DNA of 9,451 bases from Lachnospiraceae bacterium UBA4348 (GTDB lineage: Bacteria; Bacillota; Clostridia; Lachnospirales; Lachnospiraceae), in NCBI GenBank assembly GCA_002394165.1, contig DGTA01000003.1, positions 2,280 to 11,730 on the forward strand, in the 5' to 3' direction. Under the pieces are notes generated by a model, which saw only the letters and a list, made by a program, of their open reading frames with translations, had not been told where the DNA came from and did not search any database. Every line of letters begins with the position of its first letter. Position 1 is the first letter of the stretch. Positions 1 through 6,776 of this stretch are shown piece by piece. The translations under genes and the position numbers were made by a program.

Positions 1-24
1 CAGGTTCAAATCCTGTTGCCCCGA
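1..24 (+). tRNA. tRNA 3' end (partial), probably tRNA-Pro
   Basis: Only the 3' end is in the window. A T-arm is visible: CAGG, the seven-base loop TTCAAAT, then CCTGT (the partner of the last T lies before base 1). Seven acceptor bases TGCCCCG and discriminator A follow. The CCA end is not encoded, since TGG comes next. The 5' acceptor strand would be CGGGGCA. A C1-G72 pair with A73 is characteristic of bacterial tRNA-Pro, so proline is my best guess, but the anticodon is outside the window. A terminator hairpin begins 3 bases later. Confidence 0.8.
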
Positions 25-27
25 TGG

Positions 28-57
28 AAAGCTCAGTGAAAACTGAGCTTTTTTATT
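28..57 (+). terminator. Rho-independent terminator after the tRNA
   Basis: A perfect 10-bp stem (28-37 with 42-51) is capped by a GAAA tetraloop (38-41). The stem ends in T residues and continues into a T-rich tract to about 57. It should end the tRNA transcript. Only about 20 bases remain before the Nudix start codon and no promoter is visible there, so the next genes may rely on readthrough. Confidence 0.9.
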
Positions 58-77
58 TTACCGAGATGAGGATGACC

Positions 78-557
78 ATGAAGCTGACAACACTGTGTTA
101 TCTGCAGCGGGATGATGAGATCCTGATGCTTTACAGAAATAAAAAGAAAGAGGATGCCAACGAAGGAAAATGGATCGGCATCGGAGGACGCATTGAAGAA
201 GGAGAGGCGCCGGATGAGTGCATGATCCGTGAGGTGAGAGAGGAGACCGCCCTTGAGGTTTGCTCTTACGAATTCCTGGGTGTCATCACCTTTGTATCCG
301 ACCGCTGGGAGGATGAATATATGTTCCTTTACAGAGTGGTATCCTTTGCCGGAGAGATGACCAGGGACTGCCCGGAGGGGACTTTGAAGTGGATCCGCAA
401 AGAGGAGGTAATGCAGCTTCCGCTCTGGGAGGGGGACCGGTATTTCCTTTCAGACCTGATCTCCGGGAAAAAGGATATCCGCATGAAACTGATCTATGAG
501 GGAGAAAAACTGGTAAAGGCGGTCCGTTTCGGAACGGCCGGGGAGGAACAGCCATGA
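78..557 (+). CDS. Nudix hydrolase, MutT/8-oxo-dGTP diphosphatase-like
   Basis: This 159-residue protein of the Nudix superfamily should cleave a nucleoside diphosphate linked to another group, using Mg2+. The Nudix box spans residues 37-59: G37, five residues, E43, seven residues, then REVREE at 51-56, whose glutamates bind the metal. The usual Gly near the end of the box is Ala58. The preceding GKWIGIGG stretch resembles MutT-type 8-oxo-dGTP diphosphatases, but substrate cannot be fixed from sequence. I start at ATG 78 because a GAGG-like ribosome site lies just upstream. The frame is open back to an ATG at 24, but that ATG begins inside the tRNA and the frame runs through the terminator. 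The stop overlaps the leuA start by 4 bases, so the two are probably cotranscribed and translationally coupled. Confidence 0.85.
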   Translation: MKLTTLCYLQRDDEILMLYRNKKKEDANEGKWIGIGGRIEEGEAPDECMIREVREETALEVCSYEFLGVITFVSDRWEDEYMFLYRVVSFAGEMTRDCPEGTLKWIRKEEVMQLPLWEGDRYFLSDLISGKKDIRMKLIYEGEKLVKAVRFGTAGEEQP

Positions 558-2233
558 TGAATGCCGGGAAATATCGCAGACTGTATTATATGCCGCCGGA
601 GCCCTCCATGGACTGGACAAAGAAGGATCATATCGAGCGCGTACCAATCTGGTGCAGCGTTGACTTAAGAGACGGGAACCAGGCCCTGCCGGTGCCGATG
701 CCCCTTGAAAAAAAGCTTGCCTTTTTTGAACTCCTTGTAAAGATCGGTTTCAAGGAGATCGAGATCGGATTCCCAGCTGCCTCTGAGACGGAGTACCGTT
801 TTGTGAGGACACTGATCGAGAACAAAATGATCCCGGAGGATGTGACGGTGCAGATCCTGACCCAGGCGCGCGATCATATCATCAGAAAGACCTTTGAGGC
901 GATGGACGGGCTTGAGAATGCCATCGTCCATGTTTTCAATCCGATATCCGCGGCCCAGCGGGAGCAGGTCTTTAAAATGACAAGGGATGAGATCAGGCAG
1001 GTGGCCGTGGACGGAGCCGGACTGGTAAAGGATCTGGCTGCGGGTTCCGGCTGTGCCTGCCGTTTTGAGTACAGTCCGGAGAGCTTTACGGGCACCGAGC
1101 CGGAGTTCGCACTGGAGGTGTGCAATGCCGTGCTCGATGTATGGAAGCCGGATGATCCGAAAAGAAAAGCGGTCATCAACCTGCCCAGCACAGTGGAGCT
1201 GTCCATGCCCCATGTGTACGCCTCCCAGATCGAATACATCAGCAAGAGGCTGAAGTACAGGGAATTTGTTGATGTTTCGCTTCATCCCCACAATGACAGG
1301 GGATGCGCCGTGTCCGATGCAGAACTGGGACTGCTGGCCGGAGCGGACAGGGTGGAAGGGACCCTGTTCGGGAACGGCGAGCGGACCGGAAACGTGGATA
1401 TCATCACGCTCGCGCTTAACCTCTATATGCACGGTATCGATCCGGGGCTGTGCCTGGAGGACATGCCGGAGATCACGGATAAATATGAGGAGATGACCGG
1501 TATGAGAGTGGATGAACGCAGTCCCTATACCGGGGAGCTGGTGTTCGCTGCTTTCTCGGGCTCTCACCAGGATGCCATCGCCAAGGGGATCCGGCACTGG
1601 AAGGAAGCAGGCGACGGGACATGGTCCGTTCCCTATCTGACTATCGATCCCTCCGACATCGGAAGAAGCTACGACGCGGATGTCATCCGGATCAATTCCC
1701 AGTCGGGAAAAGGCGGGGTCAGTTTTATCCTGGAACAGAATTACGGGCTTCGCCTTCCTGTCAGGATGAGAGAGATGTTCGGGTACGCCGTCAAAGCCGA
1801 ATCGGACAGTGACGGCAAGGAACTGAGTCCGGAAGAGATCTGGGGCGTCTTTAAAAAATGCTTTATGGACAGCCATTCCCCCTACGACATCAGTGAGGTC
1901 CATTTCAGGCAGCATAACGGGATCGTGGCCGAGGTGTCTACCATCCGGGACGGAAGGCGCACGGTGGTGCTGGCCGCTGGAAACGGGCGCCTCAATGCTG
2001 TGAGCAATGCGCTGCGTAAATTCTGCCGCCTGGACTATGAGGTGGTGACCTATGAGGAGCATGCGCTCGAACAGAGCTCGAGTTCGAAAGCGGTCGCCTA
2101 CGTGGGGATCCGGGATCCGAAGACCAGGAAGCAGTACTGGGGGGCCGGAATTCATGAAGATATCATCCGCGCCTCCATCAATGCGCTTCTCACCGCCGTG
2201 AACCATATGGCGGAGGGGATCTCATGGCAATGA
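554..2233 (+). CDS. leuA: 2-isopropylmalate synthase (long LeuA form)
   Basis: LeuA condenses acetyl-CoA with 2-oxoisovalerate, the first committed step of leucine synthesis, in the cytoplasm. The product is 559 residues, the length of the longer LeuA class related to the fungal and actinobacterial enzymes. The catalytic TIM barrel is at the N-terminus: DLRDGNQ at 37-43 (metal- and substrate-binding Asp and Arg), HPHND at 244-248 (metal-binding His244 and His246), and GNGERTGN at 273-280. Roughly residues 430-555 form the LeuA allosteric domain, where leucine feedback inhibition normally acts. A GGAGG site at 542-546 lies 7 bases before ATG 554. A second ATG directly follows and would also be readable. 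The start sits inside the end of the Nudix gene. No T-box or leader peptide precedes it, and no leuBCD gene follows. I see no convincing terminator after it. Confidence 0.95.
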   Translation: MMNAGKYRRLYYMPPEPSMDWTKKDHIERVPIWCSVDLRDGNQALPVPMPLEKKLAFFELLVKIGFKEIEIGFPAASETEYRFVRTLIENKMIPEDVTVQILTQARDHIIRKTFEAMDGLENAIVHVFNPISAAQREQVFKMTRDEIRQVAVDGAGLVKDLAAGSGCACRFEYSPESFTGTEPEFALEVCNAVLDVWKPDDPKRKAVINLPSTVELSMPHVYASQIEYISKRLKYREFVDVSLHPHNDRGCAVSDAELGLLAGADRVEGTLFGNGERTGNVDIITLALNLYMHGIDPGLCLEDMPEITDKYEEMTGMRVDERSPYTGELVFAAFSGSHQDAIAKGIRHWKEAGDGTWSVPYLTIDPSDIGRSYDADVIRINSQSGKGGVSFILEQNYGLRLPVRMREMFGYAVKAESDSDGKELSPEEIWGVFKKCFMDSHSPYDISEVHFRQHNGIVAEVSTIRDGRRTVVLAAGNGRLNAVSNALRKFCRLDYEVVTYEEHALEQSSSSKAVAYVGIRDPKTRKQYWGAGIHEDIIRASINALLTAVNHMAEGISWQ

Positions 2234-2287
2234 TTACAAAAAAATGACGCTTAATGCTACATTTGTTACAAAAATGTTAAATAATTG

Positions 2288-2316
2288 TTGACTTTATATC
2301 GATAACCTTCTATAAT
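2288..2316 (+). promoter_or_regulatory. Sigma-A-type promoter of the SleB-like gene
   Basis: TTGACT at 2288-2293, a 17-base spacer, and a perfect TATAAT at 2311-2316. The predicted start is near 2323, giving a leader of about 55 nt before ATG 2378. The surrounding DNA (2234-2320) is clearly A/T-rich. This is a housekeeping-type promoter, not a recognisable forespore type. Confidence 0.8.
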
Positions 2317-2326
2317 TACATCAAAG

Positions 2327-2351
2327 ACCGGACAGTGTCCGGTATGACCGG
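2327..2351 (+). promoter_or_regulatory. Palindrome plus extra half-site downstream of the promoter
   Basis: ACCGGACA and TGTCCGGT flank a single central G (2327-2343), so 8 bp on each side are perfectly symmetric. A further ACCGG follows at 2347-2351 and could pair with the CCGGT at 2339-2343. The element lies a few bases after the predicted transcription start. It could be an operator blocking early elongation or a pair of alternative hairpins in the leader. No regulator is identified. Confidence 0.5.
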
Positions 2352-2377
2352 ATGATTATTACGGGAGGTTGATCGGA

Positions 2378-3142
2378 ATGAAGACAGTCAGACCCGGGAT
2401 CAGCATCCTGAGTCTTGCACTGGCGATCGTTTTCTTTGCAGCTGTGACGGAGACAGGTTCCATGTCCTTCGGGCAGCATCTTCATATGTACGCCAACAGT
2501 TCCACGCTCCAGCCGGCACTGTCCAATGCACAGTCGGGGCTTCGGGGCGTCATGAACGGGATGGAGAAACTCAAAGAGTACGATGCCGCCGCGCAGACCA
2601 GGAAAATGCTTCTGCCCGGAGAAGAAAATATAGCCGGGGTTGGGGCCGTCAACAGGAATATGCATGACCGCTCCGTGATCAGCAGCTATGCTTCGGGAGC
2701 GGCAGAGATTGGATATGACGCGCTGCTGCAGATCCAGAAGAATCAGCTGCCCTACGATGAATACTACACGCTGCTGCAGATCGTGGAAGCGGAGGCGACG
2801 GGCGGCGACCTGGCGAGCAAGATGATGATCGCCAATGTTGTCCTTAACCGGGTGAAGGATCCGCGTTTCCCGGATACGATCAGTGAGGTCGTCTGGCAGA
2901 ATGAGGGCGGGAGCGCCCAATTTTCCCCGACCGCTGACGGAAGGATCTACTCCTGCAGCATCACGTCCTCCACGGTGGAGGCAGTCAGGCGGGCGCTCGA
3001 CGGGGAGAATAATGCTGAAAATGCTCTGTTCTTCGTCGCCAGGTCCTCAGCCGATGCTCATAACGTAAAATGGTTCGATTCGAGCCTTGTGAAGCTGTTT
3101 GAGTATGGCGGCCACGAATTTTACTGTTTCAGGGAAGATTGA
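2378..3142 (+). CDS. SleB-type cell wall hydrolase, exported
   Basis: The protein has 254 residues. Residues 7-24 are a hydrophobic segment after a short basic start, which reads as a signal peptide or membrane anchor. Residues 25-125 are a linker without a recognised domain. Residues 128-252 match the SleB/CwlJ-like hydrolase family: the EAEATGG motif (likely catalytic Glu139, by alignment with the EARGE motif of SleB), the VVLNRV helix, QFSPTADGRIY at 181-191, and the C-terminal GGHEFY. The family hydrolyses peptidoglycan, in SleB itself spore cortex as a lytic transglycosylase. Here there is no N-terminal peptidoglycan-binding repeat and the promoter looks vegetative, so general wall turnover is as likely as germination. 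I chose ATG 2378 because GGGAGG (2363-2368) lies 9 bases upstream. An in-frame TTG at 2369 directly touches that site and is too close. The gene is monocistronic. Confidence 0.85.
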   Translation: MKTVRPGISILSLALAIVFFAAVTETGSMSFGQHLHMYANSSTLQPALSNAQSGLRGVMNGMEKLKEYDAAAQTRKMLLPGEENIAGVGAVNRNMHDRSVISSYASGAAEIGYDALLQIQKNQLPYDEYYTLLQIVEAEATGGDLASKMMIANVVLNRVKDPRFPDTISEVVWQNEGGSAQFSPTADGRIYSCSITSSTVEAVRRALDGENNAENALFFVARSSADAHNVKWFDSSLVKLFEYGGHEFYCFRED

Positions 3143-3160
3143 ACAAAACAATAAAATGTC

Positions 3161-3193
3161 AAAAAGAGTTTGCACATGCAGACTCTTTTTGTT
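3161..3193 (+). terminator. Rho-independent terminator after the SleB-like gene
   Basis: A 13-bp stem with one G-T pair (3161-3173 with 3178-3190) and an ACAT loop. The outer arms are AAAAA and TTTTT, with further T residues to 3193. The A-rich left arm would make it work on the opposite strand too. It separates the hydrolase gene from thrC. Confidence 0.9.
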
Positions 3194-3198
3194 ATCGT
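3170..3198 (+). promoter_or_regulatory. Candidate thrC promoter overlapping the terminator
   Basis: TTGCAC at 3170-3175 and TATCGT at 3193-3198 are separated by exactly 17 bases. Matches to consensus are 3 of 6 and 4 of 6, so the call is weak. It is the best candidate in the 92-base gap before thrC. Its -35 box lies within the terminator stem. Confidence 0.35.
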
Positions 3199-3234
3199 AG
3201 AGACGAAAAAATGAAATGAAAGAGGTGATCCGTC

Positions 3235-4722
3235 ATGGAGATCAGATATACGAGCACCAGAGACTCAAATGTTCATGTCAATGCTTCCGAAGCGATCCTG
3301 GCGGGACTTGCGCCGGACGGCGGACTGTTTGTACCGGAGCAGATCCCGAAGCTGGATGCCGCTCTTGAAGAACTGGCCGGAATGAACTATATACAGACGG
3401 CAAAGATGGTCATGTCAAAGTTCTTTACGGACTTTACGGAGAGTGAGCTGGATCACTGCATCCGCAGCGCCTATGATTCAAAGTTTGATGATCCGCAGAT
3501 CGCTCCGCTGAAAAAAGCCGGCGATGCCTGGTACCTGGAACTTTTCCACGGGCCGACCATTGCCTTCAAGGACATGGCTCTTTCGATCCTTCCGCATCTG
3601 ATGACGACCGCGGCCGCCAAGAACGGCGAGAAGAGGAAGATCGTGATCCTGACAGCGACATCGGGAGACACCGGAAAAGCGGCCCTGGCCGGTTTCGCAG
3701 ACGTGCCGGGAACCGCCATCATCGTTTTTTATCCGAAAAACGGAGTGAGTCCCATCCAGGAAAAGCAGATGGTGACACAGACAGGGGACAATACCTGTGT
3801 GGTCGGGATCCGGGGAAATTTCGACGATGCCCAGAGCGCCGTCAAAAAGCTGTTTACGGATCCTTCACTCGAAAGGCTGCTTTCCGATAACGGCTATCGT
3901 TTTTCCTCGGCCAATTCCATCAATATCGGACGGCTGGTCCCGCAGATCGTTTACTATGTATACGCCTACGGAAAGATGGTGAAAGAGGGAGCCGTTCAGT
4001 GCGGCGGTCCGGTCAATTTCATTGTGCCTACAGGCAATTTCGGAAACATACTGGCGGCTTACTATGCATTCCGGATGGGGATCCCGGTCGGAAAGCTTGT
4101 CTGCGCTTCTAATAAGAATAAAGTGCTCTATGACTTTTTCCGCACGGGGATCTATGACCGTAACAGGGAGTTTTATGTGACCAGCTCCCCATCCATGGAT
4201 ATCCTGATCTCCAGCAATCTGGAGAGGCTTTTATGGTACCTGAGCGGATGCGACAGTGAGGCCGTATCCGGACTGATGAAGCAGCTTTCCGCTTCGGGCA
4301 GGTATGAGATCAGCGATGATATGAGAGGACGACTCGGTCTATTCTTCGGCGGGTATGCCGATCCGGAGGATACGGAGAATAAAATGAGGAGCCTGTTTAA
4401 AGAGAACGGCTATCTGATCGATCCCCACACGGCGGTGGCTTCCTACGTTCTCGATACATACAGGAAGGAGACGGATGACAAGGCGCCTGCCGTCATCGCA
4501 TCGACGGCCAGCCCCTTTAAATTTACGCAGTCTGCAGCACGGGCTCTGGAACTGGAAGGATCGGATGACTTTGAACTGGCAGACAGGATCAGCTCGGTGA
4601 CCGGCGTTGCCGTTCCGGCAGCGGTCGAGAGCATCAGAACGGCGCCGGTAAGGCACCGCAGCGTCGTGGATGCGGACCAGATGGAAAAAGCTGTGACAGA
4701 TTTTCTCGGGATCGGGAGATAA
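3235..4722 (+). CDS. thrC: Threonine synthase
   Basis: ThrC converts O-phospho-L-homoserine to threonine with pyridoxal phosphate, the last step of threonine synthesis. The 495-residue length fits the long threonine synthase class (E. coli and yeast type). The N-terminal domain includes APDGGLFVPE at 26-35. The PLP-binding lysine is Lys112 in GPTIAFKDMAL. TATSGDTGKAA (140-150) and SSANSINIGR (224-233) are further conserved blocks. PTGNFGN at 265-271 is the glycine-rich loop that holds the PLP phosphate. AGAGGTGA at 3221-3228 gives a well-spaced ribosome site for ATG 3235. The next gene starts 11 bases after the stop, with its ribosome site beginning in the thrC stop codon. No homoserine kinase or dehydrogenase gene lies alongside. 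Confidence 0.97.
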   Translation: MEIRYTSTRDSNVHVNASEAILAGLAPDGGLFVPEQIPKLDAALEELAGMNYIQTAKMVMSKFFTDFTESELDHCIRSAYDSKFDDPQIAPLKKAGDAWYLELFHGPTIAFKDMALSILPHLMTTAAAKNGEKRKIVILTATSGDTGKAALAGFADVPGTAIIVFYPKNGVSPIQEKQMVTQTGDNTCVVGIRGNFDDAQSAVKKLFTDPSLERLLSDNGYRFSSANSINIGRLVPQIVYYVYAYGKMVKEGAVQCGGPVNFIVPTGNFGNILAAYYAFRMGIPVGKLVCASNKNKVLYDFFRTGIYDRNREFYVTSSPSMDILISSNLERLLWYLSGCDSEAVSGLMKQLSASGRYEISDDMRGRLGLFFGGYADPEDTENKMRSLFKENGYLIDPHTAVASYVLDTYRKETDDKAPAVIASTASPFKFTQSAARALELEGSDDFELADRISSVTGVAVPAAVESIRTAPVRHRSVVDADQMEKAVTDFLGIGR

Positions 4723-4733
4723 AGGAGGAAGAA

Positions 4734-5087
4734 ATGTCCGGAACAAATATGACATCCCTGATGGACATCATCATCATCGCGGCAGGCGTCTACCTGCTTT
4801 ACGGATGGTTCCAGCTGAAATTTGAAAACTATATAACGCCGGGGATCATGATCCCCAAGGACCTGGATCAGTCCAAGTGCAAGGACCTGGAGGGCTTTAA
4901 AAGCTACATGGGCCTTCGCACCCTGATCACGGGACTGTGCTCTGTCGTTTCAGGCCTTCTGGGGATCATTTCCGCCTATGTTGTCAAGATCAACCCGGTC
5001 ATTTACTGGGTGATGTATTTTGTATTCTTTGCCGTACTGATCTGGTACATGGTCGCCTCCAAAAAGGCGCAGAAGAACTTCTTCTGA
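4734..5087 (+). CDS. Small three-helix membrane protein, function unknown
   Basis: I do not recognise this 117-residue protein. Three hydrophobic segments are visible at about residues 8-26, 63-83 and 88-107. A polar loop of about 35 residues (27-62, with a PKDLDQSKCKDLEGFKSY stretch) lies between the first two, and the tail is basic (KKAQKNF). A very strong ribosome site, AAAGGAGG (4721-4728), overlaps the thrC stop codon and sits 5 bases before ATG 4734. The gene is therefore almost certainly read from the thrC transcript. There is no evidence that it acts in threonine metabolism. It ends 4 bases from the end of the convergent citrate synthase gene. Confidence 0.85.
   Translation: MSGTNMTSLMDIIIIAAGVYLLYGWFQLKFENYITPGIMIPKDLDQSKCKDLEGFKSYMGLRTLITGLCSVVSGLLGIISAYVVKINPVIYWVMYFVFFAVLIWYMVASKKAQKNFF
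5061..5086 (-). terminator. Possible minus-strand terminator for citrate synthase
   Basis: On the minus strand CAGAAGAA and TTCTTCTG flank a single G (plus 5070-5086), giving about 7 bp with a three-base loop. A CGCC spacer and then TTTTT (plus 5065-5061) follow. The stem is A/T-rich and the T run is set back by 4 bases, so it is not a textbook terminator. It lies inside the last codons of the convergent membrane protein gene. Confidence 0.35.
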
Positions 5088-5091
5088 GGGA

Positions 5092-6462
5092 TCAGCGTTT
5101 TCCCAGCGGTACATAAGTCTCATCGGAGCAGATGCTTACATAGGCAGGGCGGATGATCTTGCCGTGGTTCGTAAGCTCCTCGATCCGGTGAGCGCTCCAG
5201 CCGACGGATCTTGCGATCGCGAAGAGCGGAGTGTAGAGCTCTGTCGGCAGGGACAGCATGTGATAGACAAAGCCGCTGTAAAAGTCCACATTGGCGCTGA
5301 CGCCTTTATAGATCCTCGCATTCCGGGAGATGATCTGCGGTGCGAGTTTCTCAACCAGGCAGTAGAGGTCATATTCATCCCGCATTCCCTTCTCACGGGA
5401 GAGACTTGCGGCATACGATTTGAGCAGGACCGCCCTTGGATCGGAAAGAGAATAGACGGCGTGGCCCATCCCGTAGATCAGCCCGGAATGATCGAATGCG
5501 TTCCGGGAAAGGAGCTGCTGGAGAAAAGAAGCCACTTCGTCTTCATCCTTCCAGTCCCGGACGGTCTTTTTCAGTTCATCCATCATGCCGACCACCTTGA
5601 TGTTGGCGCCGCCGTGCCGCGGCCCTTTAAGGGAACCGAGGGAAGCTGCGAATACCGAATAGGTGTCGGAGCCGGATGAGGAGACCACATGGGTGGTGAA
5701 GCTTGAATTGTTTCCGCCGCCGTGTTCCATGTGAAGCACCAGGCACAGATCGAGCAGTTTGGCTTCAAGGGGAGAGAACTGTCCGTCCTTTCTCAGAATA
5801 TGGAGCAGGTTTTCCGAGAAGGACAGATCCTGTTTCGGATTGTTGATATAGAGGCTTTTTCCAAGATAATAATGCTGATAGATATGATAGCCGTACACAC
5901 TGATGAGCGGCATCATGCTGATCAGCTGGAGACACTGCCTCATGACATTCGGGATGGAGATATCGTCAGCCTGGTCGTCGAAGGAGTAGAGCGTGAGCAC
6001 GGACCTGGCCAGGACGTTCATGATGTCGGAGCTTGGCGCGTTCATGATGATGTCCCGGACAAAATGAGAAGGAAGCTGACGCTGGTAATTCCTGAGCATC
6101 TGGGCAAACTGGTCCAGCTGCTCAGGACCTGGCAGAGAGCCGGCTAGAAGAAGATAGGTGATCTCCTCGAAACCGAAGCGGTCTTCGCCGGTAAATCCGT
6201 CTACCAGATCGTTTATGTTGAACCCGCGGTAAAAGAGTTCTCCCTCGCAGGGGATATCCTCACCGTTTTCACCTCTTTTTTTACCGTTAACGCGGGAAAT
6301 GTCGGTCAGGCCGGCCACGACTCCCTTGCCGTTGATGTCGCGCAGTCCTTTTTTTACGTCATAGGCAGAATACAGGTCAGGCGGGATCGTTCCCACCATT
6401 TCGCTCTTTTTAGCCAGCGCCAGAAGCTCCGGCGTGATTTCTGCATAATACTGATCTCTCAA
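5092..6462 (-). CDS. gltA: Citrate synthase (Si type)
   Basis: The enzyme condenses oxaloacetate and acetyl-CoA to citrate. In an anaerobe this mainly feeds 2-oxoglutarate and glutamate synthesis. The 456-residue protein has the canonical family motifs. These are YRGFNINDL near 78-86, HMEHGGGNNSS at 244-254, and catalytic His283 in GPRHGGAN. Also present are His334 in GMGHAVY and Asp393 in NVDFYSG, which complete the His-His-Asp triad. It is not the unrelated Re-type enzyme found in some clostridia. A 2-methylcitrate synthase activity cannot be excluded from sequence. The start codon is TTG (6462-6460), chosen because AAGAGG lies 7 bases upstream on the minus strand and the alignable N-terminus follows. 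The next in-frame Met is residue 22. No aconitase or isocitrate dehydrogenase gene is adjacent. Confidence 0.93.
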   Translation of the reverse strand: MRDQYYAEITPELLALAKKSEMVGTIPPDLYSAYDVKKGLRDINGKGVVAGLTDISRVNGKKRGENGEDIPCEGELFYRGFNINDLVDGFTGEDRFGFEEITYLLLAGSLPGPEQLDQFAQMLRNYQRQLPSHFVRDIIMNAPSSDIMNVLARSVLTLYSFDDQADDISIPNVMRQCLQLISMMPLISVYGYHIYQHYYLGKSLYINNPKQDLSFSENLLHILRKDGQFSPLEAKLLDLCLVLHMEHGGGNNSSFTTHVVSSSGSDTYSVFAASLGSLKGPRHGGANIKVVGMMDELKKTVRDWKDEDEVASFLQQLLSRNAFDHSGLIYGMGHAVYSLSDPRAVLLKSYAASLSREKGMRDEYDLYCLVEKLAPQIISRNARIYKGVSANVDFYSGFVYHMLSLPTELYTPLFAIARSVGWSAHRIEELTNHGKIIRPAYVSICSDETYVPLGKR

Positions 6463-6509
6463 AGCAATACCTCTTGATCTGTCGGATCTCTTTCCTGAAA
6501 ATATTCTAT

Positions 6510-6538
6510 AATATAATCCGATTCGCCAAAAAAAGCAA
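6510..6538 (-). promoter_or_regulatory. Candidate citrate synthase promoter
   Basis: Reading the minus strand, TTGCTT (plus 6538-6533) and TATATT (plus 6515-6510) are 17 bases apart. Transcription would start near 6503, leaving about 40 nt before the TTG start. Other A/T hexamers nearby (TAGAAT, TATTAT) could serve as the -10 instead, so the exact boxes are uncertain. It is back to back with the 6S RNA promoter, with 12 bases between the two -35 boxes. Confidence 0.5.
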
Positions 6539-6550
6539 ATAAAATGCGCA

Positions 6551-6579
6551 TTGTAAAAAGAAAACGCATGTTATATAAT
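6551..6579 (+). promoter_or_regulatory. Promoter of the 6S RNA
   Basis: TTGTAA at 6551-6556, a 17-base spacer and a perfect TATAAT at 6574-6579. The start is predicted near 6586-6587, just before the outer stem of the RNA. An ATGCG/CGCAT inverted repeat (6544-6548 and 6565-6569) brackets the -35 box, possibly by chance. Confidence 0.75.
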
Positions 6580-6586
6580 AAAGCAA

Positions 6587-6776
6587 GCGATAACATCCCT
6601 GGGGTGTGCGACAATCCTCTTATTTTGAACCTACATTTTCGTTTATGGGACTTTAAGATCGTTTCCGAACATGTCAGGCCCCCTTTGTCAGGGGAAGACA
6701 GAAGCGGCAGCTGCGAAGACCCACCTGGCTCTGCTAGGACGTCAAAATTGAGGAAACGGCACTTTGGGGTTTTTTT
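6587..6776 (+). ncRNA. ssrS: 6S RNA, global regulator of RNA polymerase
   Basis: 6S RNA mimics an open promoter and sequesters housekeeping RNA polymerase. The length of about 190 nt is right for it. I can fold a rod with a central bubble. The outer stem pairs 6597-6603 with 6763-6769 (partly G-U), GTGC 6606-6609 with GCAC 6759-6762, TCCTC 6615-6619 with GAGGA 6750-6754, and TTTTGA 6623-6628 with TCAAAA 6742-6747. A large bubble follows (6629-6659 facing about 6707-6741), whose 3' side holds a small hairpin CCTGGC/GCTAGG (6724-6738). The apical arm pairs 6660-6665 with 6701-6706, TGTC 6672-6675 with GACA 6697-6700, and CCCC with GGGG. CTGCGAAGAC before the small hairpin resembles the CTGCGACGAC of E. 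coli 6S RNA as I recall it. Seven T residues (6770-6776) follow the outer stem, which doubles as terminator. Ends are estimates. The alternative is a leader of the downstream gene. Confidence 0.78.

Noticed and set aside
24..77. Longer N-terminus for the Nudix protein from ATG 24
   Set aside because: This ATG uses the last tRNA base and the frame would run through the terminator hairpin. The ribosome site favours ATG 78.
665..2206. A 513-codon open frame on the minus strand opposite leuA
   Set aside because: It is antisense to a clear leuA with intact motifs, its translation has no recognisable domain, and it reflects codon bias keeping the opposite strand open.
2234..2287. Possible leuA terminator in the A/T-rich gap
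   Set aside because: The ACATTT/AAATGT pairing is only 6 bp of weak pairs and lacks a following T run.
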